Shown here: piece after piece, positions 1 to 10,859 of the stretch
Position numbering within the stretch: position 1 is the first letter of the stretch
Layout of the letters: every line of letters begins with the position of its first letter
Source of the DNA: Maea johnstoni
Taxonomy: Eukaryota > Annelida > Polychaeta > Spionida > Magelonidae
NCBI GenBank assembly: GCA_963942565.1
Contig: OZ012685.1
Coordinates: 25,210,456 to 25,274,455, forward strand
Direction of reading: 5' to 3'
Length of the DNA stretch: 64,000 bases
The notes under the pieces: generated by a model
Databases searched by the model: none
What the model was told of the DNA's origin: nothing
What the model saw: the letters and a program-made list of their open reading frames with translations, nothing else
Translations under genes and position numbers: made by a program

Positions 1-328
1 TTGGGGTTAGGTGGTGGTTTTCACCAGGTGCTCTTGTTCCCTTCACCAGTTGCAACTGGCTAGTCCAACTTACCCACAATATGGCTAAAAAGTGATGAAA
101 ACTCCGAATTCCAAAGTTCTTTTCAAATGTAAGTTAAGTAACATAAATCCAGGTGTCACTGGTCAAGTAGATCTCCAGGCATGAATGGGTTAAGCTAATG
201 TAAAGCTTACCGGACTAATTTGATTAAAGGATAATTTAGTTTCTTAGAGTATTCTCTACTTAAACCCACATGATAGGCTTGTGGCGATCAAAAATTAGCA
301 TTTCCGAATTTCTTTTTTTTTTTTACAG
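1..328. other. Non-coding stretch left of the TASOR-like gene
   Basis: No exon, RNA gene or clear repeat is visible. The last bases form a polypyrimidine tract and AG acceptor ending at 328, so this is probably intron or 5' flank of the TASOR-like gene. The real promoter probably lies further left. Confidence 0.4.
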
Positions 329-346
329 GACTGATGAACCCTCAAA

Positions 347-3300
347 ATGGTTGGGGCACAGAAGATTCCATCTTACTCTATTCCTAAGACAGCAGCAAAG
401 GGTAAGTCAAAACAAAACCAAACCCTATATTAGATAAAAAAAAATCATGTATAATCATTAGTTCATTCATTTATAGTGTAGTTATACTGTATTCCTCCAT
501 TTGAAGGCATAGTAGGGTATTCAAAAACAGTTGCAGAATTTTGTAAAAATCAGGAACGAGTTTCCCGATAGTATCCTCTACTCAAATATCATATAGGAAG
601 ATGGGTTCACATTACCCTCTTTGAGATAGGGGCACCATTATGGGACTTTACTTGAATGGGAGCAGGTTCTGCAAGAAAGCACAAGCAAATAAAATGTGTT
701 CCCACTGTAAGAATTTTCTTGAACATGGCACAATCTTTCCATAGATAGTCCTCTTCCTAATGAAAAAGAAAAAAGGGGGTCACCAGTCATGCTGGTAAGA
801 TAGGTGGCGCCAAAGTAGCACTTTATGAGTAAAAGTGCTAGCTTGGAAGCTGAACTTCAAGGTCTTTACAAAAAATATCCGACAATAATAATTTTCTCAA
901 ACTTGGCAGAATCTATCTTTGAGTAGACCTCTTCGAAAGAAAAAAAGGTCATCAGATATCAAAGTAGCACTGTTTGAGTAAAAACTACTAGCTTGGAAGC
1001 TAAACTTCAGGTCTTTACAAAAATACCCCACAATTAGAATTTTCTGTAATTTAAATACAAACAAATAAAAAAAAGAAAAAAGGGGGTCCCCAGCCATACT
1101 AACAAGATAGGTAGCGCCAAAGTTGACGTGCCAATCAGATATGATTAAGGTGATAGTCTAGTACACCAAGATAATCACCACTAGGTGGTGTCCTTGGCTG
1201 GCCCCTAAGAATGGATATCAAAACAAACGATTACACATGAGTAGTGATCAGTCGTCACAAACCTCGACCTAGCAACTCTCTATTGTTGTACGGCCACGAC
1301 GAGGACAAAAGGCAGGCCCCATTGGGCCTTCCGTGTTAAATTGGTCCTAAACGACATGGCTATGTGCTTCGACCATGCAGATTCCTTCGAGATAGACCAT
1401 TTTGACTAGAATTTTCATCTCATTTTTTGGCTGAAAGTGAATAACGATGTGGTCTTCGAAGCTGTTTTAGAATATGACAGATTTGAACCCCCTCTAGGTG
1501 CAAGGTCATATCACAAGTACCTCGTATTATGACAGGACCTGAAAATCAGCATTAACTACATAAACCACGTGCTGTTAGTAATTTTGAGGCGTATGAGAAC
1601 ATTCAAAAATGTTTTTAAGATACTCATCGCGCAGATTCGCGGATGAGGTAGGACCTTGCACCTCACCAAAGACATGAATGATCAAATGGTAGAGTATGAT
1701 TTTCAAGTAAGGGGTGAGTCTTGACATTTTGCCAAAAAAACGAAACACAGCCAGATATGTTCGTAAAAGGTGCCACATCAAGTCAAAATAGCAAATTATT
1801 GATGTCTATCATTATTCTGTAACTATGAGATGTAAGCTATACAATTGCATAAGTGCCAATTTAACTCAGTTTTCAGATATTTAAGTTTTAAAAATGACAT
1901 GGGTATCGGGTAGGGTTCTACCTTAAACAAAATGCAAAAGAATGCCAAGGGTTCTGAAAGCTTGTAGTGGTCAGGGATTGTTGCCAAGATTGACCGCGCG
2001 TCGGATGCAGCTCATTGGAAGATTGACGATACCCCTCTTTAGAGAATATTTTTCTAACTTACCTGCACGTGCACTTATTTGGAGGAATACGGTAATTGTA
2101 GAATTTTAGCTTTATAGTTTAGTTTATTATTCTCCCTGAACAACCAGGCTGTGGCAAATACCCCAAAGGTTGCCTTCTGTGCATGTTGGTGCGCAACTTT
2201 CTTTGTAATGTAAACAATATGAGAGCCCTCATTGGTCTTTGTCTCCTAGTGATGTCACACTGAGGCCAGATTCGAGACCCCTGGGATAGCCAGGTCTTGA
2301 CTAAAATGCATACAGTAATTGGTCTCTCGCTATATATCCATATATTCTTTTATTCATCTAAGGTATAGCCATTCTTTGAGGTGATAGAGCACCCAAGATA
2401 TGTGTATAGATATATGGCTCTATGCATGTGCATCGCGACTAGGTACATTTAATAGGAATATTATGTAGAAAGATAAACAAAAAACCCTATTTTTGATATG
2501 GACCTTAAAATATAGATACCTTTTAAGTTTATGCTGATCGAGACACCATATAGAGACTGCTGAACCTGTACTGGAACCCATGTAAGCGTCCGGGTAACAA
2601 CTTAACAAGTAAGGAAAAAAGAAGGGGTATTGGCATTCTTCTGTATAGCCACACCCAACGGCCGCTACAAGCTTGAATTTTATAGGTAGCTCACATTCAT
2701 CCAAGATTAATACCAACCCAGCCTCAGATAATTGGCTAGTTCGGAGAGGGCCTTTGATTGTAGTGATATTTTCATTTCAAGACTGTTTTAGTCTATATTT
2801 TTTATATTAGTATATTTCTTTTTTCATTCCTATCCAGGGTCTTAACCAGGGTTGTAAAAATGCTTGTCCAAAACAACAATTCCAAAATTTCTGCCATCCA
2901 GGTTTAGCTACTATACGTTCTTATACAAACTATATATTTACTATGCTATTTTGTCAAAAAGCCCATTTCACATTTCAGTCATGTTCTAGAAGATGGTTTG
3001 TTAGGAAAAGATTTGATTATTACCCCCAAAAAGTCCAAAAAGGAGGTCTTCAGGAAACTGCCTGTCCAAAAGACAGGCTGGACCTGTATAATCTTAACTC
3101 TTGTATGCACTCTTGATTAGTGGCATGCCAACCTTAGGCTCAGATAATTGCCTAGTTCAGATATGCCCATTAATTACAATCATATTGTTTCAAATAAACT
3201 GCCAGGCACAATCTTGGCAGTTGGAATACAACACACATTCTACTTTTGGGCCCACCTGCCAGTTTGGTGTGCTCTGCCGGGATGCCTAATTGCACTTGGG

Positions 3301-6300
3301 TAACTGTCAGTCATAGTCTTATCCAGCAGGCTGTCTGGGCGTCAATTAGACTGATAATAAAGGCCAAAAAAAATTGTTATGTTTGTGATTACATGACCCC
3401 CCCCCCCCCCCCCCCCCCCCCCTCAAAAGGGACGGTTGGTAGGCTTTTTTTTTTCGTAAGATTTAAAACAAGTCCCTTGTGTACCTGCGGTTCTTTTGTG
3501 TACCTGCATTAAGACCAAAAAAGCTTTGAAAAACTTTACGGTAGGGGGTTTAAAACAGGGTTGGTAGGGTAACCACAAACATAACTTTTTTTTTGGCCTT
3601 AACACAATCTTGCATATACATACCAAGTCTGAGTCATCACCTCGCTCAGTGAACCTCAGAGAAAATAGTACAAGGAAATGACCCACAGACGGCACAGAGA
3701 GCTGACTATTTTGAGGACTCCTGGTATTTCTAATAACAAAGTAAATATAGAATTCCAGTGTTTTTTCCAATGTATTGTATGTCTGTATGTATGCATTGTA
3801 TATTCTTGGGGCCATATGCTGGGCCATTGTCTTAGCCAGCAGGGCATCTGAATATTTTGTGAAGAATTTCTAAATCTGTCAATTGCAAGCATATAATTGA
3901 ATATTTCTCACCTCATGCTTTATTTCATTGAGTAGATACATGTTTAGGGCTGTAATATATTTGTTAAAAGAAAATTAGCTAGCTGTTACGATAATGAGGG
4001 GATACCCCAGGGTCTTTATAGCCAGGATATAGAAACTGGGTGCCCAAGATTGGCAATTTTATCATTTTTCAGGGGAAATCATGATGTACTTGTATTATAA
4101 CCATAAGAATGTATTAAGTTCTATACATAAGGTATGATATCCATAAACAATGTCATGGGATTTATATTGAGGTAAAAATATATTTTTTATCAGGGATTGA
4201 CCTTAATGGGCGTTTTGGGGCATTAGCCCCTGGAGGATGTGATTTTGCTACCAGATTATAAATCATATCTTCACTTTCTTTAATAAATAGTGCTCCAAAA
4301 TGCATCTCAGAGCACACAATTTTCAAAATTTATATTATACATTATGCAGGCACAGGGATTTATTTGCTCCTTAATGTTCATTCCTAGGAACCAAATCTGC
4401 TCCTTTCTGAAAATGTTAAGGTCGATCCCTGATTATATGCTGCAAGTTAACATTTTAAGAAATTCCTCACTAAATATGTGGGTGTCTTGAAGGATGGTAT
4501 TCGAGGGTTTGGGTGTCAAAATGACACCCAGACGCCCTGCTGGCTAGGACTAGGATATGGGGTATAGTGCAAGTTGAGAGTTTCACCCTGATCTTGCTGT
4601 TTTTCAGAGTTATTTGAGCGTGTGCCTGCGGGAAGTAAGGAGGAGAAGGAGTTGAGGAGTACCCTCCAAAAACAATACCTGAGACCTGATGACAGCAGCA
4701 TCCAGAAACTGGGCTGGGAGCCAGCCATCTTCTGGCAGGTCAACAACTACAAGCTGGAGCACAAATTCGCAACGAAAAGGAAAGAATTGAGAAAGGAGGT
4801 AAGTTCAGAGTATAGTAACTGATACCTTAGATGAAGAGAACATGGATTGGTCGTCACAGACCAATTACCATAGGGCTCATTGTAAAGCCCTCAACAGACC
4901 TAATCTGGCCTCAGTGTGACGTCTCATATTTGTTCACATTATCGAGGAAGTTGCTCACGCACATGCACAGAACACACCTCTTGAGTGGTTCTCGTCAACA
5001 CCTGGGCTAGGAGTCGATCCCAGGCTGTTGAGCAAGATGATGCCGAGATCTAATGGTTGCGTATCTGGTGATCAACATTGATGTTGATACTGGGTAACTC
5101 AGATGAGATAAACGGTATATAGTTTAATGAATTTTGATTTTCGTCACTTTTTCTGACATATTGCGGGTAAGTCAAGACTAGACAATTGTAAGTGGTGGAG
5201 GAAACCAGAGTACCTGGCAAAAAAACACACGCCCAACCTCAAGTCACTGGCAACTTTCTCACTGCCCTGTCCAGGATTGGAACCCGGGCAGTGGTGAGAA
5301 ACAGCTTGCAGCCAGTGGCAACACCTAAGACTACATGGCCATCGGGGCAGACCCTATGTGGTTTAAGAAATTAAGAGAAGTTTCAGTTCTTTTCAAATGA
5401 TCTGCTTGTGTAAACAATCTGAAATGTGTAAACAGATCAATGTAAATTTCAATACATGTAAATTTCAATGAATATTTTCTTTCTGAAAGCAATACGATTT
5501 GAAGTATTGATTAAATAACCAAATTAGACAAATGGTTGTTGTTCATATGTCTCATCAGAGGATTGGTTTACTTGATCTTTTGTTGCGTTTGAAGTCATTT
5601 GTATTTGCTATGATCAGGGTCTTAGCCAGGATCTAGAACCTGGGTCACCAAAATTGGTAATTGTAAAATTTTTGGTTGTCCTATTTTTCAAGAGAGACCA
5701 ACTATACAACCATAAGCATGTATTTACATTATGAAATGAGCATAATGTCCATTATCAATGCCATAGTTTTTATATTGTGGTGGAAACAATTCAGTGATAT
5801 GATTTTTTATGAAATTGACATTTTAAGAAATTCCTCAAAAATAATTTGGATGTCCTGAAGGGTGATTTTTACTGGTTTGGATATCGAAATGACGCCCAGA
5901 CACCCAGCTGGCTAAGACTATGGTTATGAGTGTTTAATGCACACTGACGTCTTAGAACTAAATATCTTTTGACAGTGCATTTTGGTCTATTTTCAGAAGA
6001 GGAATACGAGAGAGGGCTATGGCTTCACTTTGGAAAAGGAAGAGAGGAAGGTGGCGGAGGTGTGTAACTTTGGTGCGATGGTTGGACAAGGAGGTCGCTC
6101 GCTGCTAGGAGAAATGAAGGAAGGAGTTTACCTTTCAAAATATGCAGACCTGTGTCTCGAGCACGCGGCTTTGCACAGATTCCCAAGCCCTGTGCATATT
6201 ATCATGTACAAGGTATGTAGGACCTTGTTTTCCTTAAATAGATGTTCTATACTCACACACATAGCCACCACACACACATGCACACATGTGTACAGGCACA

Positions 6301-9300
6301 CACATGCACATGCACATGAGCATACATATGCACACACACACACACACACATGTATACACACATGTGTAGACGCACACATGTGTATGCATACACACACACA
6401 CACACAGGTATGTTCACACATGTATACATGCACACCCACATATAAACATGCACTCATACAATGATGAGATGTAGTAATATATTATGATCTTAGCTTTTGG
6501 TGTAACATTTGACTTTTCTGAACTTCACCATGATGGTTTAGGCATCCATCACATACTGTTAATTTGTTCATGTAACAAACATAAATTTACTGTTAATAAT
6601 ATAGTGTGACTGTTTGAAAGCATACAATTAGCAGCTTGTAGAATTGGAATATCCTTTAAGGTCTGGGTTTAATCTTTTTCAGATAATGACAGGGAAATGT
6701 CAGACAATTGCACTGCCCCCACCAGGGAAGCTGGACCAGCGGTCGCCAACCCCTGGATGTGATTCCCACATGTCCAGAGAAGGCACAGACCCTTTGAAGA
6801 AATTTGGCAATTTCAGCAGAAATTTGGTAAGATATTCACAAAATATTAAGACTATCATCGATCATTTTGATTTTTGGAACAGGATGTTGTAGCAGGGCTC
6901 AACAATCCCAGGAATTGTTACTAGCCCAGTGGGGCTAGCAAGCCCACTTTGCACTAGCCCCACCCAAAATTGACCCAGCAATTAAAGTAATAGTTATCAA
7001 TCAGTAAATACATTGCTCCCCTGGTGATATAATTGGTCACCAGTGTAAGCCTTTCAGTGTTGAGAGCATACGTACTGAACAGAGAAATACATCACCTTGA
7101 TCCGCAACCCCATAGGTACTGCATGCTAGCCTCTACAGCATCTGCGCCTCGGGTTACGCACTGTAGCCTGGGGTTGTATTGGTCACGTGATCTGCGCAGT
7201 AAGCATGCACTGGCTGGCTGGGGGATGTCACCCTATCTAGGTCAGATAGTGACAGGCAGCGAAATTTGATGATTCATGACTAGTGCCCACTCCCTGTCTA
7301 CTTCTCTCAGGACTGAATTACATTCTATATGCAGTCAACGCCAAAATGCTGAATTTGGCAGAAGTAGTAAACAAAATGAAAAAAACCTAAGGATTTCAGG
7401 CAGATTTTCCCACTAGCCCTGTGATGCTAGCACAGGTAGGATTCACTAGCCCTCACACCCCATTTTGGGCTGACAATTAGACTCATGCTATTGTTGAGCC
7501 CTGTACAAGTGAATAAATATACCATAACTAAATATATCAGTTATTGATTAATTTTCCAAATTGTATTTTCCAAATTGTAAGATTTTCAATTCTAAGTTTT
7601 TCAACAGTTAATGGCTGCACATTTTATTCCAGATATCATGAGAAATTGTTTAGTGATTTAATAAAACTTTATTCCAATAGTTTTTATAAAAATGTATTTT
7701 GTCAATAAATTTAGATAATTTTAGTTGCCGTTTTATATGCTATTTTCTAAATGTGTTTTATTGTGTTTTTCAGTTATACCTCTATGAGTATGATACGGAG
7801 ACCAGCCTACCGAAGGAACGCCCACGACAAATATGCCCAATGGCGGTGGTCACGTTCAAGAAGAAGAGTTCTTGTATGATGCACGAACCAGACTACATGA
7901 AGCACGTTAAGGCCATGGTCATCAGCAGCTCATCCAGGTCTGCAACTGGAGGGAGCAAGGCATCTCAGAACAATACAGAGGCTGGAGCAAGTACAAGCAT
8001 TGCTGGTGGTTCAAATAAAAGTAGTGATACCCAATATATGCCAAAATCAATATTGAAGAAGCCAGCGTCCTCAACAAGGAGTGATTCAGAATCTTCGATT
8101 AGGAGCTCTACTGAGCTTGACAGTGTGCCTTCACCAGATTTGTGCAGGCGATCCTCGCAGGAATCCAAGGATGGTGATGGGATGAACAGTGCCAAGGCAG
8201 GCTCTAAAAGCAAACAGAATAGCAGCAAATCAAACAAGCATGCAAACCTTAGTCAGGCTAGTGTGAGTGTTGGCGAGGCACTGGGAGGATCTTCTTCAGA
8301 TGCCTGGACCACAGTCTCTGAGCCTGCAAAGATTTCCACGGCATCTGGAGATACTGAAACACCATGTACAAAGACTGAAGGTATAGCTGATGATGATGAT
8401 AGTGCTGATGTGACTGAAGAAAATATTCCCGAGGTGATCCCTGAGGTTATTGAGCTTTCTAATGACGTGGAGGGTGATGAAGAACAAGAAAAAGAGCCCA
8501 AACTGCCAGTATCCACATCGGACACAAATATGGGTGATGAGAACAATACAGACAAACAGGAAGACATTAATAGTAGAGAGATATCATCAAATGAAGACCA
8601 AGGAGTTCAAGGGAAAAAAAGAGAATCCCGAAAAAGATCATTGGATTCTGAGGAGTCTCAGCTTGGGGATGTCTCTAAGAGTCAGAGGGTGGATGAGTCT
8701 GGTAGGGGTACCCCAAAAGAGGGTGCCAGATCTGATGAGCGTAGAGAAGAATCCAGGGTGAGGGGTCCGAGCAGAAGGAGCTCGAGGGATTCACAGAAGG
8801 ACAAGTCTCCAGATTCGGAGAGAAGGCCAGCTGGGAGAATCGACAACCAGCACAAAAGGCGTTTGTCAGAGGAGCAAAGAAGTCAAGACAGAAATAATTC
8901 TGGGGACGTCAATGATTTCGGCATCGCTGCTCAGATAAGTAGAAGACGTCGTAGCAGGGAGGCAAGGAGGTCCCAGGAGAGAGATGAGCGGTGCGCGAGT
9001 CCTCAGAGAGACCCTGACCAACGGTACCACCACCCCTCTAGCAGAGGGGGACAGAGTGATTGTGGAGTGACCAGAAGGCTGAGAAGCGGGTGGAACTGCA
9101 ACTACCCTCACCCATTCAAGACCCCCTCACCACCCCCGAAGGAACGAGAGGGGAGAGAGGTGATCGAGGGGAGGAGAAAGACCAGTGAGGTGGGAGCCCA
9201 CCCTGCTCACGACAGCAGAGAGTCCAGGGACCACTTTAGAGGATCTGAGGCTGCCGGAGCCTACCCCATATATCGCGGCGGGGATGCGGCAGACCCCAAG

Positions 9301-10743
9301 GGGAAGGCCAGCATCAGCCCACCCCTACACATCCACTTTGAGGCCAACGCGGAGCGGGCGAAGAGGGCAGAGGTGGAGAAGGGCGAGGACAAGTCTCCAG
9401 ATTCGGAAAGAAGTCCAGCTGGGAGAATCGGCAGCCAGCACAAAAAGCGTTCGTCAGAGGGGCAAAGAAGTCAAGACAGAAAAAATTCTGGGGATGTTGA
9501 TGACTTTGGCATTGCTGCTCAGATAAGTGAAAGACGTAGCAGGGAGGCAAGGAGGTCAGAGGAGAGAGATAAGCGGTGCCAGAAGGTGACCAGAAGGGGC
9601 AGAGGAAGGGGGAGAAGTGGTTGGAACTGCAAATACCCTCACTCATTCAAGACCCCCTCACCACCCCCGAAGGCGCGAGATGCGAGAGAGGTGATCGAGA
9701 GGAGGAGAAAGGCCAGTGACAGTGGAGAGTCCAGGGACCACCGTAGAGGATCTGAGGCTGCCAAAGCCTACCGCAGTTACGGCAGTGGGGATGCGGGAGA
9801 CTCCGAGAGGAGGGCCAGAGTCAGCAGCTTGCGCTACAGGAGGGAGGCAAGGAGATCAGAGGAGAGAAATGAGCGGTGCATAAGTCCTCAGAGAGGCCCT
9901 GATGGAGGGTACCACCACCCCTCTAGCAGAGGGGGACAAAGTGATCGTGGAGTGACCAGAAGGGGCGGAGGAAGGGGGAGAAGCGGGTGGAACTGCAACT
10001 ACCCTCACCCATTCAAGATAGGGGAATTCTGCAGGATATGCGGTAAACAACTCCGAGATTTGGAACGTCACATGAAAGACCTCCACGATGAACGAGGAGT
10101 GCACGCATGGCGGTGCCCCAGCACTAAGACAGGTGACGGGAGCAGATGTACCTATGTGTGTTGTAACTTCTCAGACATGATTACGCACTACCTCATACAC
10201 CACCATGATGAGAAAGAAGAGTGCCATGCCAAATGGAAGAAGGGATATTATACCACCAGAGATAACAACATTCTGCCCCACACAGTGTTCTACCCGTCTC
10301 CGCGCCCCTGGACCGCCAGAGACGATCCGGCCTTCCCTGCCCGACGACTGGAGCTCGAGGAAGAGGAGAGGAGGAGGCAGGGCAGGGGAACGTCGTCCTC
10401 TACCGCGGCCCAGGCAGAACAACAGGAGATACCTGACAGAGAGCGCCGCAGCGAGACTGGAGGGAGAGACGATTGCAGCGCCCCTCTGCGAAAGCAATCC
10501 CGCACCCTCTCACCACCCCAAAAAGCTCAAGATGCGAGAGAGGTGATGGAGGGGAAGAGAAAGGCCAGTGAGGTTGGAGCCCATCCTGCTGATGACAGCA
10601 GAGAGTCCAGGGACCACTGGAGAGGTTCTAAGGCTGCTGGAGTCTACCCTAGGTATGGTGGCGGGGAATGGGCAGACTCCGAGAGGAGGGCCAACACCAG
10701 CGGCTCTCGCTACAGCACCAGCACACCCCAGATTACGCATTAA
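347..10743 (+). CDS. TASOR-like protein (DUF3715 pseudo-PARP domain with Arg/Ser-rich zinc-finger tail)
   Basis: Five coding exons join in frame with GT-AG introns: 347-401 (exon begins at 329), 4608-4798, 5997-6212, 6683-6826 and 7774-10743, for 1191 codons plus TAA. The first ATG follows an in-frame stop and has a good context (A at -3, G at +4). Residues about 20-235 match the TASOR/FAM208 N-terminal domain. Landmarks are ELFERVPAGSKEEKEL, GVYLSKYADLC, HIIMYKIMTGK, LYLYEYDTE and RPRQICPMAVVTFKKK. In vertebrates TASOR is the scaffold of the HUSH silencing complex and this domain is a catalytically dead PARP fold. The rest is low-complexity Ser-rich, then acidic, then Arg/Ser-rich repeats, with a C2H2-like finger near residue 955. 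I see no clear SPOC domain, so the C-terminal half differs from vertebrate TASOR. Family call is firm for the N-terminus; HUSH membership is inference. Confidence 0.8.
709..1125. repeat. Three-copy tandem repeat, period about 150-180 bp
   Basis: Phrases such as AGCTTGGAAGCT(G/A)AACTTCA, GTCTTTACAAAAA and AATTTTCT recur in order. Units lie at about 709-887, 888-1037 and 1038-1125, the last shortened. The AGGGGGTC...ATAGGT(G)GCGCCAAAG block occurs in units 1 and 3 and is reduced in unit 2. Confidence 0.7.
2835..3085 (+). mobile_element. Degraded hAT-type MITE (CAGGGTCTTA family, long-spacer type)
   Basis: It opens CAGGGTCTTAACCAGG and carries the family phrases CCTGTCCAAAA, AGGAGGTCTTCAGGAAACTGC and AAAGACAGG. 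The right end is decayed and I could not find a matching target-site duplication. Better preserved relatives at 30013, 38296 and 50668 define the family. Confidence 0.6.
4009..4553 (+). mobile_element. hAT-type MITE (CAGGGTCTTA family) carrying a nested insertion
   Basis: The left end reads CAGGGTCTTTATAGCCAGG and the right end GCTGGCTAGGACTAGG. The interior phrase AAACTGGGTGCCCAAGATTGG matches copies at 5615 and 32893. A second foldback element occupies 4191-4433 and accounts for the extra length. Confidence 0.65.
4191..4433. mobile_element. Small TIR element nested in the MITE at 4009
   Basis: Inverted ends CAGGGATTGACCTTAA and TTAAGGTCGATCCCTG bound about 243 bp. A related fragment in the other orientation starts near 45704 (CAGGGTTGACCTTAAC, then GGAGCAGATTTGGCTCCT). 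The flanks give no convincing target-site duplication, so the superfamily is open. Confidence 0.6.
4850..5375 (-). mobile_element. SINE-like repeats in TASOR-like intron 2
   Basis: Two segments have tRNA-like promoter remnants on the minus strand. At about 5160-5375, the minus strand contains GGGTTCCAATCCTGG, close to a pol III B box. At about 4985-5085, GGGATCGACTCC is also B-box-like. The phrase GGAGGAAACCAGAGTACC recurs, inverted, near 63180. The tRNA source is not clear. Confidence 0.4.
5615..5922 (+). mobile_element. hAT-type MITE (CAGGGTCTTA family)
   Basis: The ends are CAGGGTCTTAGCCAGG and CTGGCTAAGACTATG. The flanking octamers GCTATGAT and GTTATGAG agree at 6 of 8 positions, as expected for an aged 8 bp hAT duplication. 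It lies in TASOR-like intron 2. Confidence 0.7.
6247..6460. repeat. (CA)n-rich microsatellite
   Basis: An interrupted CA/TG tract of about 210 bp in TASOR-like intron 3. It generates long spurious His/Thr and Cys/Val reading frames on both strands, none of which resembles a protein. Confidence 0.85.
6893..7503. mobile_element. Foldback DNA element with CAGGGCTCAACAAT ends
   Basis: Terminal inverted repeats CAGGGCTCAACAAT and ATTGTTGAGCCCTG bound about 610 bp in TASOR-like intron 4. CACTAGCCC-type words recur at both inner margins. The ends look hAT-like, but the flanks (TGTTGTAG and TACAAGTG) do not match. A dispersed repeat at about 7080-7315 sits inside and is also found at 24515-24860. 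Confidence 0.6.
7080..7315 (+). repeat. Dispersed repeat, copy 1
   Basis: It shares CTTGATCCGCAACCCCAT, GCATGCTAG, GACAGGCAGCGA-like and CCCACTCCCTGTCTACT words, in the same order, with about 24515-24860. No coding capacity is seen. It is nested in the foldback element at 6893-7503. Confidence 0.6.
7774..10743 (+). CDS. TASOR-like exon 5: repeated Arg/Ser tail and C2H2-like finger
   Basis: A single 2970 bp exon encoding residues 203-1191. It finishes the DUF3715 match, then runs through a Ser-rich linker, an acidic stretch (from DDDDSADVTEE near 8391) and a basic Arg/Ser region built from duplicated modules. SPDSER..PAGRI to DFGIAAQIS occurs twice (about 8806 and 9391), SREARRS.ER three times, SGWNC.YPH.FK three times (to about 10015), and the PPK/REV..RK...ESRDH..GS block three times. 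A finger follows at residues 955-973 (C-x2-C-x9-H-x4-H), then a Cys/His-rich stretch and the marker DDPAFPARRLE. The module is GC-richer than the first part of the exon and recurs at 10860-12641 and 16707-17830. Confidence 0.75.
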   Translation, partial: LYLYEYDTETSLPKERPRQICPMAVVTFKKKSSCMMHEPDYMKHVKAMVISSSSRSATGGSKASQNNTEAGASTSIAGGSNKSSDTQYMPKSILKKPASSTRSDSESSIRSSTELDSVPSPDLCRRSSQESKDGDGMNSAKAGSKSKQNSSKSNKHANLSQASVSVGEALGGSSSDAWTTVSEPAKISTASGDTETPCTKTEGIADDDDSADVTEENIPEVIPEVIELSNDVEGDEEQEKEPKLPVSTSDTNMGDENNTDKQEDINSREISSNEDQGVQGKKRESRKRSLDSEESQLGDVSKSQRVDESGRGTPKEGARSDERREESRVRGPSRRSSRDSQKDKSPDSERRPAGRIDNQHKRRLSEEQRSQDRNNSGDVNDFGIAAQISRRRRSREARRSQERDERCASPQRDPDQRYHHPSSRGGQSDCGVTRRLRSGWNCNYPHPFKTPSPPPKEREGREVIEGRRKTSEVGAHPAHDSRESRDHFRGSEAAGAYPIYRGGDAADPKGKASISPPLHIHFEANAERAKRAEVEKGEDKSPDSERSPAGRIGSQHKKRSSEGQRSQDRKNSGDVDDFGIAAQISERRSREARRSEERDKRCQKVTRRGRGRGRSGWNCKYPHSFKTPSPPPKARDAREVIERRRKASDSGESRDHRRGSEAAKAYRSYGSGDAGDSERRARVSSLRYRREARRSEERNERCISPQRGPDGGYHHPSSRGGQSDRGVTRRGGGRGRSGWNCNYPHPFKIGEFCRICGKQLRDLERHMKDLHDERGVHAWRCPSTKTGDGSRCTYVCCNFSDMITHYLIHHHDEKEECHAKWKKGYYTTRDNNILPHTVFYPSPRPWTARDDPAFPARRLELEEEERRRQGRGTSSSTAAQAEQQEIPDRERRSETGGRDDCSAPLRKQSRTLSPPQKAQDAREVMEGKRKASEVGAHPADDSRESRDHWRGSKAAGVYPRYGGGEWADSERRANTSGSRYSTSTPQITH

Positions 10744-10848
10744 GCGAACCCCTATACTACGCATTGAGCGAACCTCTAAATCACGCATTGAGCGAACCTC
10801 TATACCACGCATTGAGCGAACCTCTAAATCACACATTGAACAAATCTA
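10735..10848. repeat. 24 bp minisatellite (ACGCATTGAGCGAAC)
   Basis: About five head-to-tail units of ACGCATTGAGCGAACCTCTA plus a variable 4 bp begin at the end of the TASOR-like reading frame. The word GCATTRAGCGA also appears near 12695 and 18617, so the motif recurs at unit junctions of the downstream array. Confidence 0.8.
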
Positions 10849-10859
10849 GGGTACACCTT

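Larger units (their letters stand above)
402..4607 (+). other. TASOR-like intron 1, repeat-filled
   Basis: This 4.2 kb intron begins GTAAGT and ends in a pyrimidine tract plus CAG. It holds a three-copy tandem repeat (709-1125), a short SINE-like piece near 2215-2300, a degraded hAT-type MITE from 2835, a 25-base C tract at about 3398, and a hAT-type MITE (4009-4553) with another foldback element nested in it. No conserved coding segment was seen. Confidence 0.7.

Noticed and set aside
3423-3892. Two overlapping minus-strand frames next to the poly-C tract
   Set aside because: No similarity to known domains, in an intron, and one frame depends on the homopolymer.
4985-5085. A functional tRNA gene
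   Set aside because: Only B-box-like words are present. No complete cloverleaf with an acceptor stem could be drawn.
5982-6464. Long plus-strand frame continuing past TASOR-like exon 3 into a His/Thr-rich stretch
   Set aside because: Only 5997-6212 is coding. A good donor at 6213 ends the exon and the rest is (CA)n microsatellite.
10735-10848. CRISPR-like regular spacing of a short repeat
   Set aside because: Units are contiguous 24 bp minisatellite copies with no unique spacers, in an animal nuclear locus.
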